Of a stretch of 64,000 nt of DNA, positions 7,920 through 15,129 are shown in pieces; within the stretch, counting starts at the first letter, position 1, and each line of letters begins with the position of its first letter. The DNA comes from Eggerthella sinensis (lineage in GTDB: Bacteria; Actinomycetota; Coriobacteriia; Coriobacteriales; Eggerthellaceae): assembly GCF_003339815.1 (NCBI RefSeq), contig NZ_PPTT01000012.1, forward strand, positions 1-64,000, read 5' to 3'. Position numbers and translations under genes: made by a program. Below the pieces are notes generated by a model. That model worked only from the letters and a program-made list of their open reading frames with translations. It was not told the origin of the DNA and searched no databases.

Positions 7920-8558
7920 CTACAGGCGGCGGAAGACCGCGACCACCTTGCCGGCGATCGCGCAGTCGGTGGTGATGATGGGCTCCATGGTGGAGTTCTC
8001 CGGCTGCAGGCGGATGTGGTCGCGTTCCTTGTAGAAGCGCTTCACGGTGGCGCCGTCGTCGATGATGGCCACGACGATGTCGCCGTTGTTCGCGACGGGC
8101 TGTTCCTTGACCACGACGTAGTCGCCGTCGTTGATGCCCGCTTCGATCATGCTCTCGCCGCGTACCGACAGCAGGAACGACGGGGCGTCGCCCACGATCT
8201 CGGTGGGAAGCGACAGGGTGTCGGTGATGTTCTCCTCGGCGAGAATAGGCGAGCCGGCCGCCACGTTGCCCACGAGGGGGACGCTCACGATGTTGCTGAA
8301 GCTGGGCGTGACCACGTTGGTGGCGAGGACGGCGTCCTCAAGCGGATAGGTGAGCGCGATGGAGCGCGACTTGAGAGGGTCGCGCTTGATGAGGCCCTTT
8401 TCCTCGAGCGCCTTCAAGTGCACGTGCACGGTGGAGGGGGAGGAGAGGCCCAGGCTTTGGCAGACCTCGCGCACGGTCGGGCCGTACCCCTTCTCTCGAA
8501 TGCATTCCTCGATGCAGTCGAGCACCGCTTGCTGGCGCTTCGTCACTTTCTCGGCCAT
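7920..8558 (-). CDS. lexA: SOS repressor LexA
   Basis: LexA represses the SOS regulon and cleaves itself when RecA filaments form. The 212-residue protein has the N-terminal winged helix (TVREVCQSLGLSSPSTVHVH), the Ala101-Gly102 cleavage site, and the S24-type peptidase dyad Ser136 (RGESM) and Lys173 (TVKRF). The ATG at 8558 is preceded on the minus strand by GAAAGGACG. SOS boxes in the divergent intergenic region (8590-8659) imply autoregulation and joint control of the small gene at 8684. recX, from the same DNA-damage network, is at the left edge. Confidence 0.97.
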   Translation of the reverse strand: MAEKVTKRQQAVLDCIEECIREKGYGPTVREVCQSLGLSSPSTVHVHLKALEEKGLIKRDPLKSRSIALTYPLEDAVLATNVVTPSFSNIVSVPLVGNVAAGSPILAEENITDTLSLPTEIVGDAPSFLLSVRGESMIEAGINDGDYVVVKEQPVANNGDIVVAIIDDGATVKRFYKERDHIRLQPENSTMEPIITTDCAIAGKVVAVFRRL

Positions 8559-8589
8559 GGATCGTCCTTTCGTCGCCCTCGGTACGTAT

Positions 8590-8659
8590 CGAACAAATGT
8601 ATGAAATTTCTATTGACATGAACCTTTGTTCGACCTATTATATACGCGAACAAAGGTTC
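8590..8659. promoter_or_regulatory. Divergent SOS promoter with three LexA boxes
   Basis: Two near-perfect Gram-positive SOS boxes are present: GAACCTTTGTTCG (8620-8632) and its mirror CGAACAAAGGTTC (8647-8659). A weaker CGAACAAATGTAT lies at 8590-8602, nearest lexA. A consensus plus-strand promoter, TTGACA (8613-8618), 17 bp, TATTAT (8636-8641), has one box in its spacer and one at the start point, so bound LexA would block it fully. Confidence 0.9.
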
Positions 8660-8683
8660 TACGCAAGAGCAGGAGGGCACAAA

Positions 8684-8956
8684 ATGAAGAATTTTGATAC
8701 GAAGTACCCCATCGAGGGATCGTCGGCCCTGCAGCCGCACTATGGTGCGGCGCCTGCTCGGCATGCGCGCATCATCGCATTTCCCGAGGTGCAGGGCGCA
8801 TCGGCCGCGCCGCGCGTCGAGTCGCGCATCGCGGCGGGCCTGCGCAACGGCACCGTGCAGGGGCTGTCGTTCGGCCGCATGCAGCGCTGGCAGGCGGCTC
8901 TCGGGGGCTGCGCGTTCGCGGCGCTCGCGTTCGTCGGCGTCGTCCTCGGCCTGTAA
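8684..8956 (+). CDS. Small SOS-controlled membrane protein
   Basis: This 90-residue protein has a polar N-terminus and one C-terminal membrane helix (about residues 70-90); no LysM or catalytic motif is seen. The ATG at 8684 follows GGAGG. The promoter carries two strong LexA boxes, so it should be among the most tightly SOS-regulated genes. In other actinobacteria and in Bacillus, a small membrane protein divergent from lexA (DivS, ChiZ and YneA respectively) halts division during SOS. By position it may be a functional analogue; no sequence homology to them was recognised. Confidence 0.75.
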   Translation: MKNFDTKYPIEGSSALQPHYGAAPARHARIIAFPEVQGASAAPRVESRIAAGLRNGTVQGLSFGRMQRWQAALGGCAFAALAFVGVVLGL

Positions 8957-9029
8957 GCCGTCTCGTAGCACCCTCGGCCCGTTGCGGCCGTTCCATAACC
9001 CACAGATGCTGCGTTTCTGTGGCTGCGTA

Positions 9030-9053
9030 GCGCCTCCGCCACCCCGGAGGCGC
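9030..9053 (+). terminator. Hairpin terminator after the SOS gene
   Basis: GCGCCTCCG (9030-9038) pairs with CGGAGGCGC (9045-9053). A weaker CCACAGA/TCTGTGG hairpin lies just upstream (9000-9022). The U tract is poor (GTCCGTTT). Confidence 0.5.
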
Positions 9054-9066
9054 GTCCGTTTCGGGG

Positions 9067-9095
9067 TTTACACCGCGCGCACCGCGTGGTAGACT
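9067..9095 (+). promoter_or_regulatory. Promoter of the ABC-F leader
   Basis: TTTACA (9067-9072) and TAGACT (9090-9095) are spaced by exactly 17 bp, predicting a start near 9102. The resulting mRNA has a leader of about 240 nt before the ABC-F start codon. It accounts for most of the 388-bp gap 8957-9344. Confidence 0.65.
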
Positions 9096-9166
9096 CGGCC
9101 GAGCGATACCGTCTGCGCTCGCCACCCATGGCATGGCCGAGCGCCTCTTGAAGGAGACAAGGAACA

Positions 9167-9178
9167 TGAAGCTGTAAC
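9167..9178 (+). CDS. Leader peptide MKL upstream of ABC-F gene
   Basis: ATG AAG CTG TAA follows a strong ribosome binding site, AAGGAGA (9152-9158), with 8-base spacing. Such a strong site on a three-codon ORF has no obvious use other than ribosome-dependent regulation. Its stop codon abuts the first strand of a long downstream stem. Confidence 0.6.
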
Positions 9179-9237
9179 GAAAGCCCGCACGTCGCCCCTT
9201 GCAGTATTCGACCAACCGCACCGGGTGCGCTTTCGTT
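9178..9237 (+). promoter_or_regulatory. Putative attenuator of the ABC-F gene
   Basis: ACGAAAG (9178-9184) plus CGCAC (9187-9191) can pair with GTGCG CTTTCGT (9226-9237), a 12-bp stem with a two-base bulge starting at the MKL stop. The same GTGCG strand (9226-9230) can instead form a tight hairpin with CGCAC at 9218-9222, followed by CTTTCGTT. A ribosome stalled on MKL would block the first stem and so choose between the two, the logic of antibiotic-sensing leaders. Confidence 0.5.
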
Positions 9238-9344
9238 ATCGTTCGCACGTCCCTCATCAGCCATCGCATAGTCCCTATGCTCGCTGCTTCAGCGTCGTTG
9301 AACGCGACCCGAGCCACCCGTGCGCCTCTCAGACGGAGGTTGCC

Positions 9345-10859
9345 ATGTTCGTTACCACCCATCATCTTTCCCATACCTACGAAGGCGCCGACGCTTCGGC
9401 GCTCGACGACGTCTCGCTCACGTTCGCTCCGGGCTGGACGGGCATCGTCGGCGCGAACGGGGCCGGCAAAAGCACGCTCGTAGAGCTGGTGTGCGGCACG
9501 CTCGCTCCCGAACGGGGAACGGTGTCCCCGCAGCTGCGCGGCGCGATATGCGAGCAGTCGACCGCCGAGCCTCCGGCATCGCTCGAGGAGTTCGCCTGCG
9601 ACTACACGTCGACGGCCATGAAGCTGCGCACCCTTCTCGACATCGACGACGAATGGCTGTGGCGCTACGGCACGCTGTCGCACGGCGAACGCAAGCGCAT
9701 CCAGATCGCATGCGCGCTCGCGGCGGAACCGCAGGTGCTCGCGCTCGACGAGCCGACGAACCACCTCGATGCCGAGGCGCGGGCGCTCATCATGCGGGCC
9801 CTCGCCTCGTTCAAGGGAATCGGCTTGCTCGTGTCGCATGATCGCACGCTGCTCGACGCGCTCGTCAGCTCGTGCGTGTTCATGGACGCGGGCAGGGCCG
9901 TTGCCATTCCGGGCGGTTACACGCAGGCAAAGCGCGAGCTTGACCTGCGGCAGGAAACGGTGCGTACCGAACGTCAGCAGGCGCGCGCCGAGCTGTCGCG
10001 CATCAAGGCTGAAAGCGTCCGGCGCGAGGGCGTTGCCGCGCGGGCCGACGCGCGGCGTTCGGCGCGGCATCTCGACAAGCGCGACCGCGACGGGCGGGCG
10101 AAAATCGGCCTCGCCGTCGTCTCGGGGCAGGACGGCAAGGCGGGAAGGCTCTCATCGCAGATGGGCAAGAAGATCGAGGCGGCGGAGAAGCACGTGGCAA
10201 GCCTCGAGGCCAAGAAGGTCCGTCGCAGCTCGCTCGAGCTCGACGCCGAGCCCGCGCCGCGCAAGGTGCTCGCACGCGTTCCGGCGGGCATCCTGCCGCT
10301 CGGGGAACAGCGTCGGCTGCACCATCCCGAGCTGTACCTGGGCAACGCCGACCGCATCGGCCTCATCGGCAAGAACGGCGCGGGGAAATCAACGCTGCTC
10401 GGACACGTGCTCGACCAGGTGACGCTGACGGAGGGGGTGTCGTACCTGCCGCAGGAGGTGAGCGACGCCGAGGTGCGCGCGCTGCTGGACGAGGTGCATG
10501 CGCTCTCGTCGGCCGAGCGCGGGCGGATGCTCTCCATCGTGGCGCGGCTCGAATCGCCGCCCGCACGCGTGCTCGACGGCAACGATCTCAGCCCCGGAGA
10601 GGTGCGCAAGCTCCTGATCGCACGGAGCCTGCTTTCCTCGCCGCACCTTATCGTCATGGACGAGCCGACGAACCACCTCGACATCCGCTCGGTCGAGGCC
10701 TTGCAGGACGTGCTGGCCGATTGTGCCTGCGCGCTCATGCTGGTCTCCCACGACGACACCTTCCTCGACGCCCTTGTGCATACCCGATGGTTCTTCGAGG
10801 TTGACCAGGGAGAAGGAGGAACGATGCCCGGCGATACGCACGTGCGCGTCGCGCTGTAG
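9345..10859 (+). CDS. ABC-F family ribosome-acting ATPase
   Basis: ABC-F proteins bind the ribosomal E site and rescue stalled ribosomes; a subset protects against ribosome-targeting antibiotics. From the ATG at 9345, after ACGGAGGT, the protein has 504 residues and no membrane segment. It has two nucleotide-binding domains: Walker A GANGAGKS (36-43), signature LSHGERKRIQIA and DEPTNHLD; then a charged arginine-rich interdomain linker; then GKNGAGKS, LSPGEVRKLLIA and DEPTNHLD. The leader with a three-codon ORF (9167) suggests induction by translation inhibitors, favouring a resistance-type member. The drug range cannot be read from the sequence. In-frame extensions upstream cover the leader and are rejected. 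Confidence 0.88.
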   Translation: MFVTTHHLSHTYEGADASALDDVSLTFAPGWTGIVGANGAGKSTLVELVCGTLAPERGTVSPQLRGAICEQSTAEPPASLEEFACDYTSTAMKLRTLLDIDDEWLWRYGTLSHGERKRIQIACALAAEPQVLALDEPTNHLDAEARALIMRALASFKGIGLLVSHDRTLLDALVSSCVFMDAGRAVAIPGGYTQAKRELDLRQETVRTERQQARAELSRIKAESVRREGVAARADARRSARHLDKRDRDGRAKIGLAVVSGQDGKAGRLSSQMGKKIEAAEKHVASLEAKKVRRSSLELDAEPAPRKVLARVPAGILPLGEQRRLHHPELYLGNADRIGLIGKNGAGKSTLLGHVLDQVTLTEGVSYLPQEVSDAEVRALLDEVHALSSAERGRMLSIVARLESPPARVLDGNDLSPGEVRKLLIARSLLSSPHLIVMDEPTNHLDIRSVEALQDVLADCACALMLVSHDDTFLDALVHTRWFFEVDQGEGGTMPGDTHVRVAL

Positions 10860-10892
10860 TGCAGGTTTTTTGCGCGAATCGTCCATGACGAT

Positions 10893-10920
10893 TGAACCAC
10901 TATATGTAGTATGCTAGGCT
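10893..10920 (+). promoter_or_regulatory. nrdR promoter with NrdR box
   Basis: TTGAAC (10893-10898) and TAGGCT (10915-10920) flank CCACTATATGTAGTAT (10897-10912), which closely resembles the NrdR box ACACTATATATAGTGT. The position predicts autorepression of nrdR-dut. Confidence 0.6.
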
Positions 10921-10946
10921 GAACCAAAATCGGTAAAGGAGCTTGT

Positions 10947-11393
10947 ATGCGTTGTCCTTCTTGCGGTAATCCGGAATCGAAGGTGGTCGATTCAAGGCCC
11001 TCCGAAGACGGCACGGCCATCCGCCGTCGACGCGAATGCCTCGAATGCGGGCGTCGATTCACCACGTATGAGCGCCTGGGAGACAACCCGCTCATCATCA
11101 TCAAAACCGACGGCTCCTCGGAGGCCTACGATCGTCAAAAGCTCATGCGCGGCTTGCTCAGCGCCTGCGCGAAGCGGCCTATAGCGCCCGAGCAGATCGC
11201 CTTGCTCATCGACAGCATCGAGACCGAGTTGCGCAACGCCTCGCGCAACGAGATCAGCTCGAAAGACCTCGGCGACATGGTGCTCGTGCGCCTCGCCAAG
11301 CTCGACGACGTCGCGTACGTGCGGTTCGCCAGCGTGTACAAGGACTTCCAGAACGTCGAGGAGTTCGCCGCCGCATTGGAGGGATTGCGCTAG
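10947..11393 (+). CDS. nrdR: Transcriptional repressor NrdR
   Basis: NrdR represses ribonucleotide reductase genes when dATP is plentiful. The 148-residue protein has the family zinc ribbon (Cys3, Cys6, Cys31, Cys34; MRCPSC and CLECGRRF) and an ATP-cone domain (about residues 46-136). The ATG follows GGTAAAGGAG. dut starts two bases after the stop, so a dNTP-pool operon is likely: one gene senses dATP, the other removes dUTP. No ribonucleotide reductase gene lies in the window. Confidence 0.97.
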   Translation: MRCPSCGNPESKVVDSRPSEDGTAIRRRRECLECGRRFTTYERLGDNPLIIIKTDGSSEAYDRQKLMRGLLSACAKRPIAPEQIALLIDSIETELRNASRNEISSKDLGDMVLVRLAKLDDVAYVRFASVYKDFQNVEEFAAALEGLR

Positions 11394-11394
11394 C

Positions 11395-11841
11395 ATGGAA
11401 CACGTATCGGTACCTTTGCAGCAGCTCGATCCCGAGCTGCCCGTTCCCGCGTACGCCTATGAGGGCGATGCGGGCGTCGACCTTCGTGCCACCTGCGACG
11501 ACGTGCTTCAGCCGTTCGAGCGCAAGCTCGTGCCGTGCGGCATCGCCGTGGCCATTCCGCGCGGCTACGCCGGCTTCGTCCTGCCGCGCAGCGGGCTCGC
11601 CATCAAGCATGGCGTGTCGCTCGTGAACGCACCGGGCCTCATCGACAGCAACTACCGAGGAGAGATCCAGGCCATCATGGTCAACCTCGATCCCAAGACG
11701 CCGTTCGAGATCAGGCGGGGAGACCGCATCGCGCAGCTCGTCATCATGCGCGTGCCGGACGCGTCGTTCGACGTGTGCGAGGATCTGCCCGAGACGTCGC
11801 GCGGCGCGGGCGGGTTCGGCAGCAGCGGCGTGAGCCTGTAA
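11395..11841 (+). CDS. dut: dUTP diphosphatase
   Basis: Dut hydrolyses dUTP to dUMP and PPi, keeping uracil out of DNA and feeding dTMP synthesis. The 148-residue homotrimeric-type enzyme shows motif I DAGVDLRA, motif II PRSGLA, motif III GLIDSNYRGEIQ, motif IV RGDRIAQLV and motif V RGAGGFGSSG (usually GFGSTG; the Ser is conservative). It is coupled to nrdR. The dispersed palindrome follows 20 bases after the stop. Confidence 0.96.
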   Translation: MEHVSVPLQQLDPELPVPAYAYEGDAGVDLRATCDDVLQPFERKLVPCGIAVAIPRGYAGFVLPRSGLAIKHGVSLVNAPGLIDSNYRGEIQAIMVNLDPKTPFEIRRGDRIAQLVIMRVPDASFDVCEDLPETSRGAGGFGSSGVSL

Positions 11842-11861
11842 ATCGTGCGGTGCGGCTAGAC

Positions 11862-11876
11862 TTAGAGTAACTCTAA
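11862..11876. repeat. Dispersed palindrome, copy 2
   Basis: The 15-bp core is extended to a perfect 19-bp palindrome (11860-11878, ACTTAGAGT, A, ACTCTAAGT). It lies 14 bases before the MerR-family start codon, so it might be that regulator's operator. Confidence 0.85.
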
Positions 11877-11890
11877 GTGACGGGAAGGGG

Positions 11891-12304
11891 ATGCTGATGG
11901 ACGGAAGCGAGCACGGCGCTCAGGCGAGTCGGACGCTGCCGTGCTACGGCATCAGCGACGTCGCCGACATGACGGGCATTTCCGCATTCACGATCCGCTA
12001 CTACGACAAGTGCGGATTCTTCCCGGAGCTGGCCCGCGATCATCGCGGCGTTCGGTCGTTTGCCGAAGCCGACGTCGCGCAGCTGTACTTCGTCGACGCG
12101 CTGCGCAAAAGCGGCTTGTCCATCGAGGGCATCCAGTATTACGTCAAGCTGCAGAAGCGCGGTGCGAAAACGCGCGAAGAGCGTTTGTCCATCGTGCGGG
12201 CTCAGGAGACGGTGCTCGAGTATCAGCGTGCGGAACTTGACGAAAGTTTGAAGCGACTCCATGCCGCAGGTGTGGAATTGTCGACGGATTCGGGTGCCGA
12301 ATGA
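11891..12304 (+). CDS. MerR family transcriptional regulator
   Basis: This 137-residue DNA-binding protein has a MerR-type winged helix (YGISDVADMTGISAFTIRYY, about residues 19-38; the start of the effector-independent signature TIRYYDKCGFFPE) and a C-terminal dimerisation helix (about 85-125). There is no metal-binding cysteine cluster or long drug-binding domain, so the signal is unknown; short members of this type often respond to aldehydes or acid stress. Two ATGs (11891 and 11897) follow GGGAAGGGG. A 19-bp dyad of MerR-operator style ends 12 bases upstream. No target gene is adjacent on the opposite strand. Confidence 0.85.
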   Translation: MLMDGSEHGAQASRTLPCYGISDVADMTGISAFTIRYYDKCGFFPELARDHRGVRSFAEADVAQLYFVDALRKSGLSIEGIQYYVKLQKRGAKTREERLSIVRAQETVLEYQRAELDESLKRLHAAGVELSTDSGAE

Positions 12305-12464
12305 CCTTCATGGTATAGTACGTGCCAGATTCGCCAGAAACGGTGCGATTTCCATGACCTAGGACTCGTCCGAAGGCAAGATAGGGCCTTAGAACGGCTC
12401 TCAGAGCCTCGTTTATAAAACCCCAGGTCAGACATGCCAAATTTGCCCGATATAAGGAAGATAC

Positions 12465-12950
12465 ATGACGAACAACGAACAGAGACCTCCCGAGCCGCCT
12501 CCGGCGCCCGAAAACGAGCCCCGCGGCGAGGATTCATCCTCGCCGAAGCCTCCGACCGGCCAACCGGTCGCGTTGCAACCGAACACGAACGACCTGCGCG
12601 GGTTGAAGACGTCGCAGACGTTGGTCATGATATCGAGCGTCGCCGGTCCGGTGTCGCTGTTCATCGGCGGCGTGTTGCTGAGCGCCGTGGGTCTCGTCTG
12701 CGGCATCGTCGCGTTCCGTAAGCTCGTGGCGCTTGCCGCGCGGCAGACGAACGTCGCAGCGGTCGCATCGCGTCTCAAGCGATCGGCCATCGTGGGCATG
12801 GCGGTGTGCGGCGTAGCATTTGTCCTGAACGCCATAGCGTTTTACCTGATGTTGCCGGTGGTTATGGATATGGTTGCAAGCGGCGACTACACAGGCCTTA
12901 TGACCGACGCCGGCACCGGCGCCGTAGGCCCCAATTCCACCTGGGGATAA
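12465..12950 (+). CDS. Two-TM protein with Pro-rich N-terminus (DUF4190-like)
   Basis: A 161-residue protein with a disordered proline- and glutamate-rich N-terminus (residues 1-45), a hydrophobic hairpin (about 60-90), a basic loop, and a further membrane segment (about 108-135). This layout matches DUF4190-type bacterial membrane proteins of unknown function. The ATG follows AAGGAAGATAC. The 160-bp gap upstream contains TATAGT at 12314-12319 but no clear -35. A very strong terminator follows, so it is monocistronic. Confidence 0.65.
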   Translation: MTNNEQRPPEPPPAPENEPRGEDSSSPKPPTGQPVALQPNTNDLRGLKTSQTLVMISSVAGPVSLFIGGVLLSAVGLVCGIVAFRKLVALAARQTNVAAVASRLKRSAIVGMAVCGVAFVLNAIAFYLMLPVVMDMVASGDYTGLMTDAGTGAVGPNSTWG

Positions 12951-12963
12951 ACCCCGCACCTAC

Positions 12964-13003
12964 GAGGCCCGGTGCAAGCCCCGCAGCGCTTGCACCGGGC
13001 CTC
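12964..13003 (+). terminator. Strong intrinsic terminator
   Basis: Arms of 15 bases (GAGGCCCGGTGCAAG and its complement at 12989-13003) pair perfectly around a 10-base loop and are followed by a pyrimidine-rich stretch ending CTTGTTTTATT. It lies between convergent genes. Confidence 0.85.
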
Positions 13004-13086
13004 TCTCGTATCTCCTTGTTTTATTGATAATATGTCTTATGTAAACTTAACAAAAAGAATCCATATATGCCCGTTTTCTGCCCTTG

Positions 13087-13701
13087 CTAGGCTTGTTTTG
13101 ACCAGAAGGGCTTACCAAGCGGGAGAAATTGTTCGTTGAAGTGGTTGTTGAGGATGTTCGCACCTGCGCCGTAGAAGCTGAGGAGCGAGATGACGAGCTC
13201 GCTGACCGCCGCAAGCGCGTGCGTCGCTTCAGGCGCGATGCCGAGCGTGCTTAGCGCGAGCCCGATGAACAGGAAGTCGATGGCCAGGAAGATGAGGAAC
13301 AGCACCTTCGTCGTGCGCAACGCTCCAATCGTCATGAACGCCGTGAGAATCAGGTACGCGACGAAGGCCACGCCGGTCTGACCCGAATCGAACGTCTCAG
13401 CGGCGTATTGCCCGAACAGGCCGTTCGTTGTCGCCCACCCGAAGGCCATTGCGAGCCAGAAGAACCCGTACGAGATGAACGCCGTGCCGCCGAACGCGTT
13501 GTTTTTCCTGAGATCGATGATGCCGGCGACGAGCTGCGCGCATCCGCCGAGAAAGACGGCCCAGCCCATGACGGCGGCCGTCCCTTCGGTGAGGCCGAAC
13601 TTCTGAGAACATGCGACGAGCGTGACGATTGCGAGGCCGAACAGCCCCAACGCGCTCGGATCGGCCCACGCGTCCCGCTGTTCCATCTTCATCTCCCCCA
13701 T
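13087..13701 (-). CDS. YaaH/SatP family acetate transporter
   Basis: A six-TM protein of the GPR1/FUN34/YaaH family, which moves acetate or succinate with protons (or, in related families, ammonium). The 204 residues start with the family region DPSALGLFGLA, a variant of NPAPLGL, followed by six hydrophobic segments; FGGTAFISYGFFW is characteristic. In a fermentative or acetogenic anaerobe it probably exports or recovers acetate. The gene stands alone, divergent from 13921, with a 219-bp promoter region between them. Confidence 0.85.
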   Translation of the reverse strand: MGEMKMEQRDAWADPSALGLFGLAIVTLVACSQKFGLTEGTAAVMGWAVFLGGCAQLVAGIIDLRKNNAFGGTAFISYGFFWLAMAFGWATTNGLFGQYAAETFDSGQTGVAFVAYLILTAFMTIGALRTTKVLFLIFLAIDFLFIGLALSTLGIAPEATHALAAVSELVISLLSFYGAGANILNNHFNEQFLPLGKPFWSKQA

Positions 13702-13854
13702 CTCGCACGCTCCTTTTCGTCGTAATTCCTACTAAATTACTAAATTTTGAACAATGATACCGGGTTTCGAACACGCAATCGCGTCGAGCCGCATTCCCCC
13801 ACCGAACGTACCCGTTTTATCGGTGATGGCCCGCGTTGTGTTCTCTGTGATACC

Positions 13855-13884
13855 TTGAGTTGAGGAGTAAACTAGTCATATATA
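13855..13884 (+). promoter_or_regulatory. Promoter of the 13921 gene
   Basis: TTGAGT (13855-13860) and TATATA (13879-13884) are spaced by 18 bp in a locally AT-rich stretch. Confidence 0.5.
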
Positions 13885-13895
13885 CCGGAGGGCGA

Positions 13896-13907
13896 ATGCA
13901 TTCATAA
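13896..13907 (+). CDS. Possible three-codon leader ORF (MHS)
   Basis: ATG CAT TCA TAA lies just after a good ribosome binding site (CGGAGGG, 13886-13892) and ends 13 bases before the GTG start of the next gene, which itself has only a weak AAGGA. It may serve translation coupling or regulation, or be chance. Confidence 0.3.
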   Translation: MHS

Positions 13908-13920
13908 GGAATGTGCGCTG

Positions 13921-14664
13921 GTGATCGAGCCTTATTATGCAGAGTGGGCAAAAGCTAGGAAGAAATGGTCGAAGAAAGAACCTTTCGCCGACAAGGTGCG
14001 CGATGCATGGGATCATACGAATAAGGCAGAGCGATTCGTATTCGCTTTGTTTATTTTATCCGATGCTGGGATTATCCTGTTCAGCTTCATCGCTTTGTCC
14101 GATTCGACGTTACTGCCCGCGTATGGAATTTTCTTCGCAGTTTTCCTCGCGATCACCGCTATCACGGATCGTGTTCTCGTGTTGCGCGATCGGCGCATTC
14201 CTGAATGGAGGATGGAGGTGAACGTGGAGCTCGTTGAAGACGTGCGCCGCGCTTTGGGGAAGCTCGGGCTTGCAAATTGCAAGCAGGTGCGCATCGTGCG
14301 GGACGAAGCCATACGGCTTCTTGAGCGCAAGGAGCATCGACATGAGACGATCGTTCACGGGGCGTTGGAGGTGGTGGTGCTTGCGGCGTTGGTATGCGTG
14401 TTCAACTTCCTTGTCACGGGGCTTGAGTACAACCTTATGCCGGAAATTGCGGGCATGCTGGCAGGCGTTGCTATCTTCGCGTCCGCTATCATCCTGCTCT
14501 TGATTCATGGCATATGGATCGCCGCCGACTGCTTCGGCGGGCTGCCCGTCTCTCAACTCCGGCTCTTCGTCGACGATTTATCGTGCCTTCTCGTCGAGGG
14601 GGCACGGACGCCGTCCCCCGTTCGCTCTCGCCCTCGGCGGAAGCGCCGCACCATGCAACATTAG
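13921..14664 (+). CDS. Uncharacterised four-TM protein
   Basis: I do not recognise this 247-residue protein. It has a basic, Trp/Lys-rich N-terminus (residues 1-40), a membrane hairpin (about 42-85), a cytoplasmic helical stretch (about 95-140), a second membrane hairpin (about 148-205) and a basic C-terminus ending RPRRKRR. The two-hairpin layout resembles bacterial SLATT-type pore proteins, but that is only a guess from topology. Base composition in the first 200 codons is more AT-rich than in neighbours, a hint of transfer. It starts with GTG. The stop lies in palindrome copy 3. Confidence 0.6.
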   Translation: MIEPYYAEWAKARKKWSKKEPFADKVRDAWDHTNKAERFVFALFILSDAGIILFSFIALSDSTLLPAYGIFFAVFLAITAITDRVLVLRDRRIPEWRMEVNVELVEDVRRALGKLGLANCKQVRIVRDEAIRLLERKEHRHETIVHGALEVVVLAALVCVFNFLVTGLEYNLMPEIAGMLAGVAIFASAIILLLIHGIWIAADCFGGLPVSQLRLFVDDLSCLLVEGARTPSPVRSRPRRKRRTMQH

Positions 14665-14675
14665 AGTTACTCTAA
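14661..14675. repeat. Dispersed palindrome, copy 3
   Basis: TTAGAGT, T, ACTCTAA: the same sequence as the other copies read on the opposite strand (central T instead of A). It contains the stop codon of the preceding gene. Confidence 0.85.
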
Positions 14676-14734
14676 CCCCCAGTTTCCTCCATGAAAGCCG
14701 CTTCGTGCAGAAATCGTGGGGGCGCACTCATAGG

Positions 14735-14779
14735 TTGACTCCACTGGCTACTGTGCGTTACTATGTAGCGGTAGATAGT
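14735..14779 (+). promoter_or_regulatory. padR promoter with dyad operator
   Basis: TTGACT (14735-14740) and TACTAT (14759-14764) form a promoter with 18-bp spacing. ACTAT (14760-14764) and ATAGT (14775-14779) form an inverted repeat with a 10-bp gap over the -10 and start point, the size and position expected of an autoregulatory PadR operator. Confidence 0.5.
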
Positions 14780-14807
14780 CATACTGAATAGCTGGGAGGT
14801 GATCGGG

Positions 14808-15128
14808 TTGGAGCATTTGACGGAGATGCTCAAGGGCGTGCTGGAAGGCTGCGTGCTGGAAATCATCAGCCGCGAGGAAACGTACGGCTACGAGATCACG
14901 CGCCGTCTGAACGACCTCGGCTTCGCCGACGTGGTGGAGGGCACGGTGTACACCATTCTCGTGCGGCTCGAGAAGAGCAAGCTCGTGGATATCGAGAAGA
15001 AGCCGTCTCCGCTCGGCCCGCCGCGCAAGTTCTACACGCTCAACGACGCGGGTCGCGCCGAACTCGCGCGCTTCTGGACGAGATGGGAGTTCGTCTCGTC
15101 CAAAATCAACGAATTGAAGGAGGTCTGA
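14808..15128 (+). CDS. PadR family transcriptional regulator
   Basis: PadR proteins are winged-helix repressors. The 106-residue protein has the characteristic opening LKGVLEGCVLEIISREETYGYEI, the wing region GTVYTILVRLE, and a short C-terminal dimerisation helix (subfamily 2). TTG at 14808 is chosen because GGGAGGTGAT lies 8 bases upstream; the GTG at 14799 would sit inside that ribosome binding site. The next gene starts one base after the stop. PadR genes of this type are often paired with a DUF1048 gene, as here, suggesting a two-gene regulatory unit. Confidence 0.9.
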   Translation: MEHLTEMLKGVLEGCVLEIISREETYGYEITRRLNDLGFADVVEGTVYTILVRLEKSKLVDIEKKPSPLGPPRKFYTLNDAGRAELARFWTRWEFVSSKINELKEV

Positions 15129-15129
15129 C

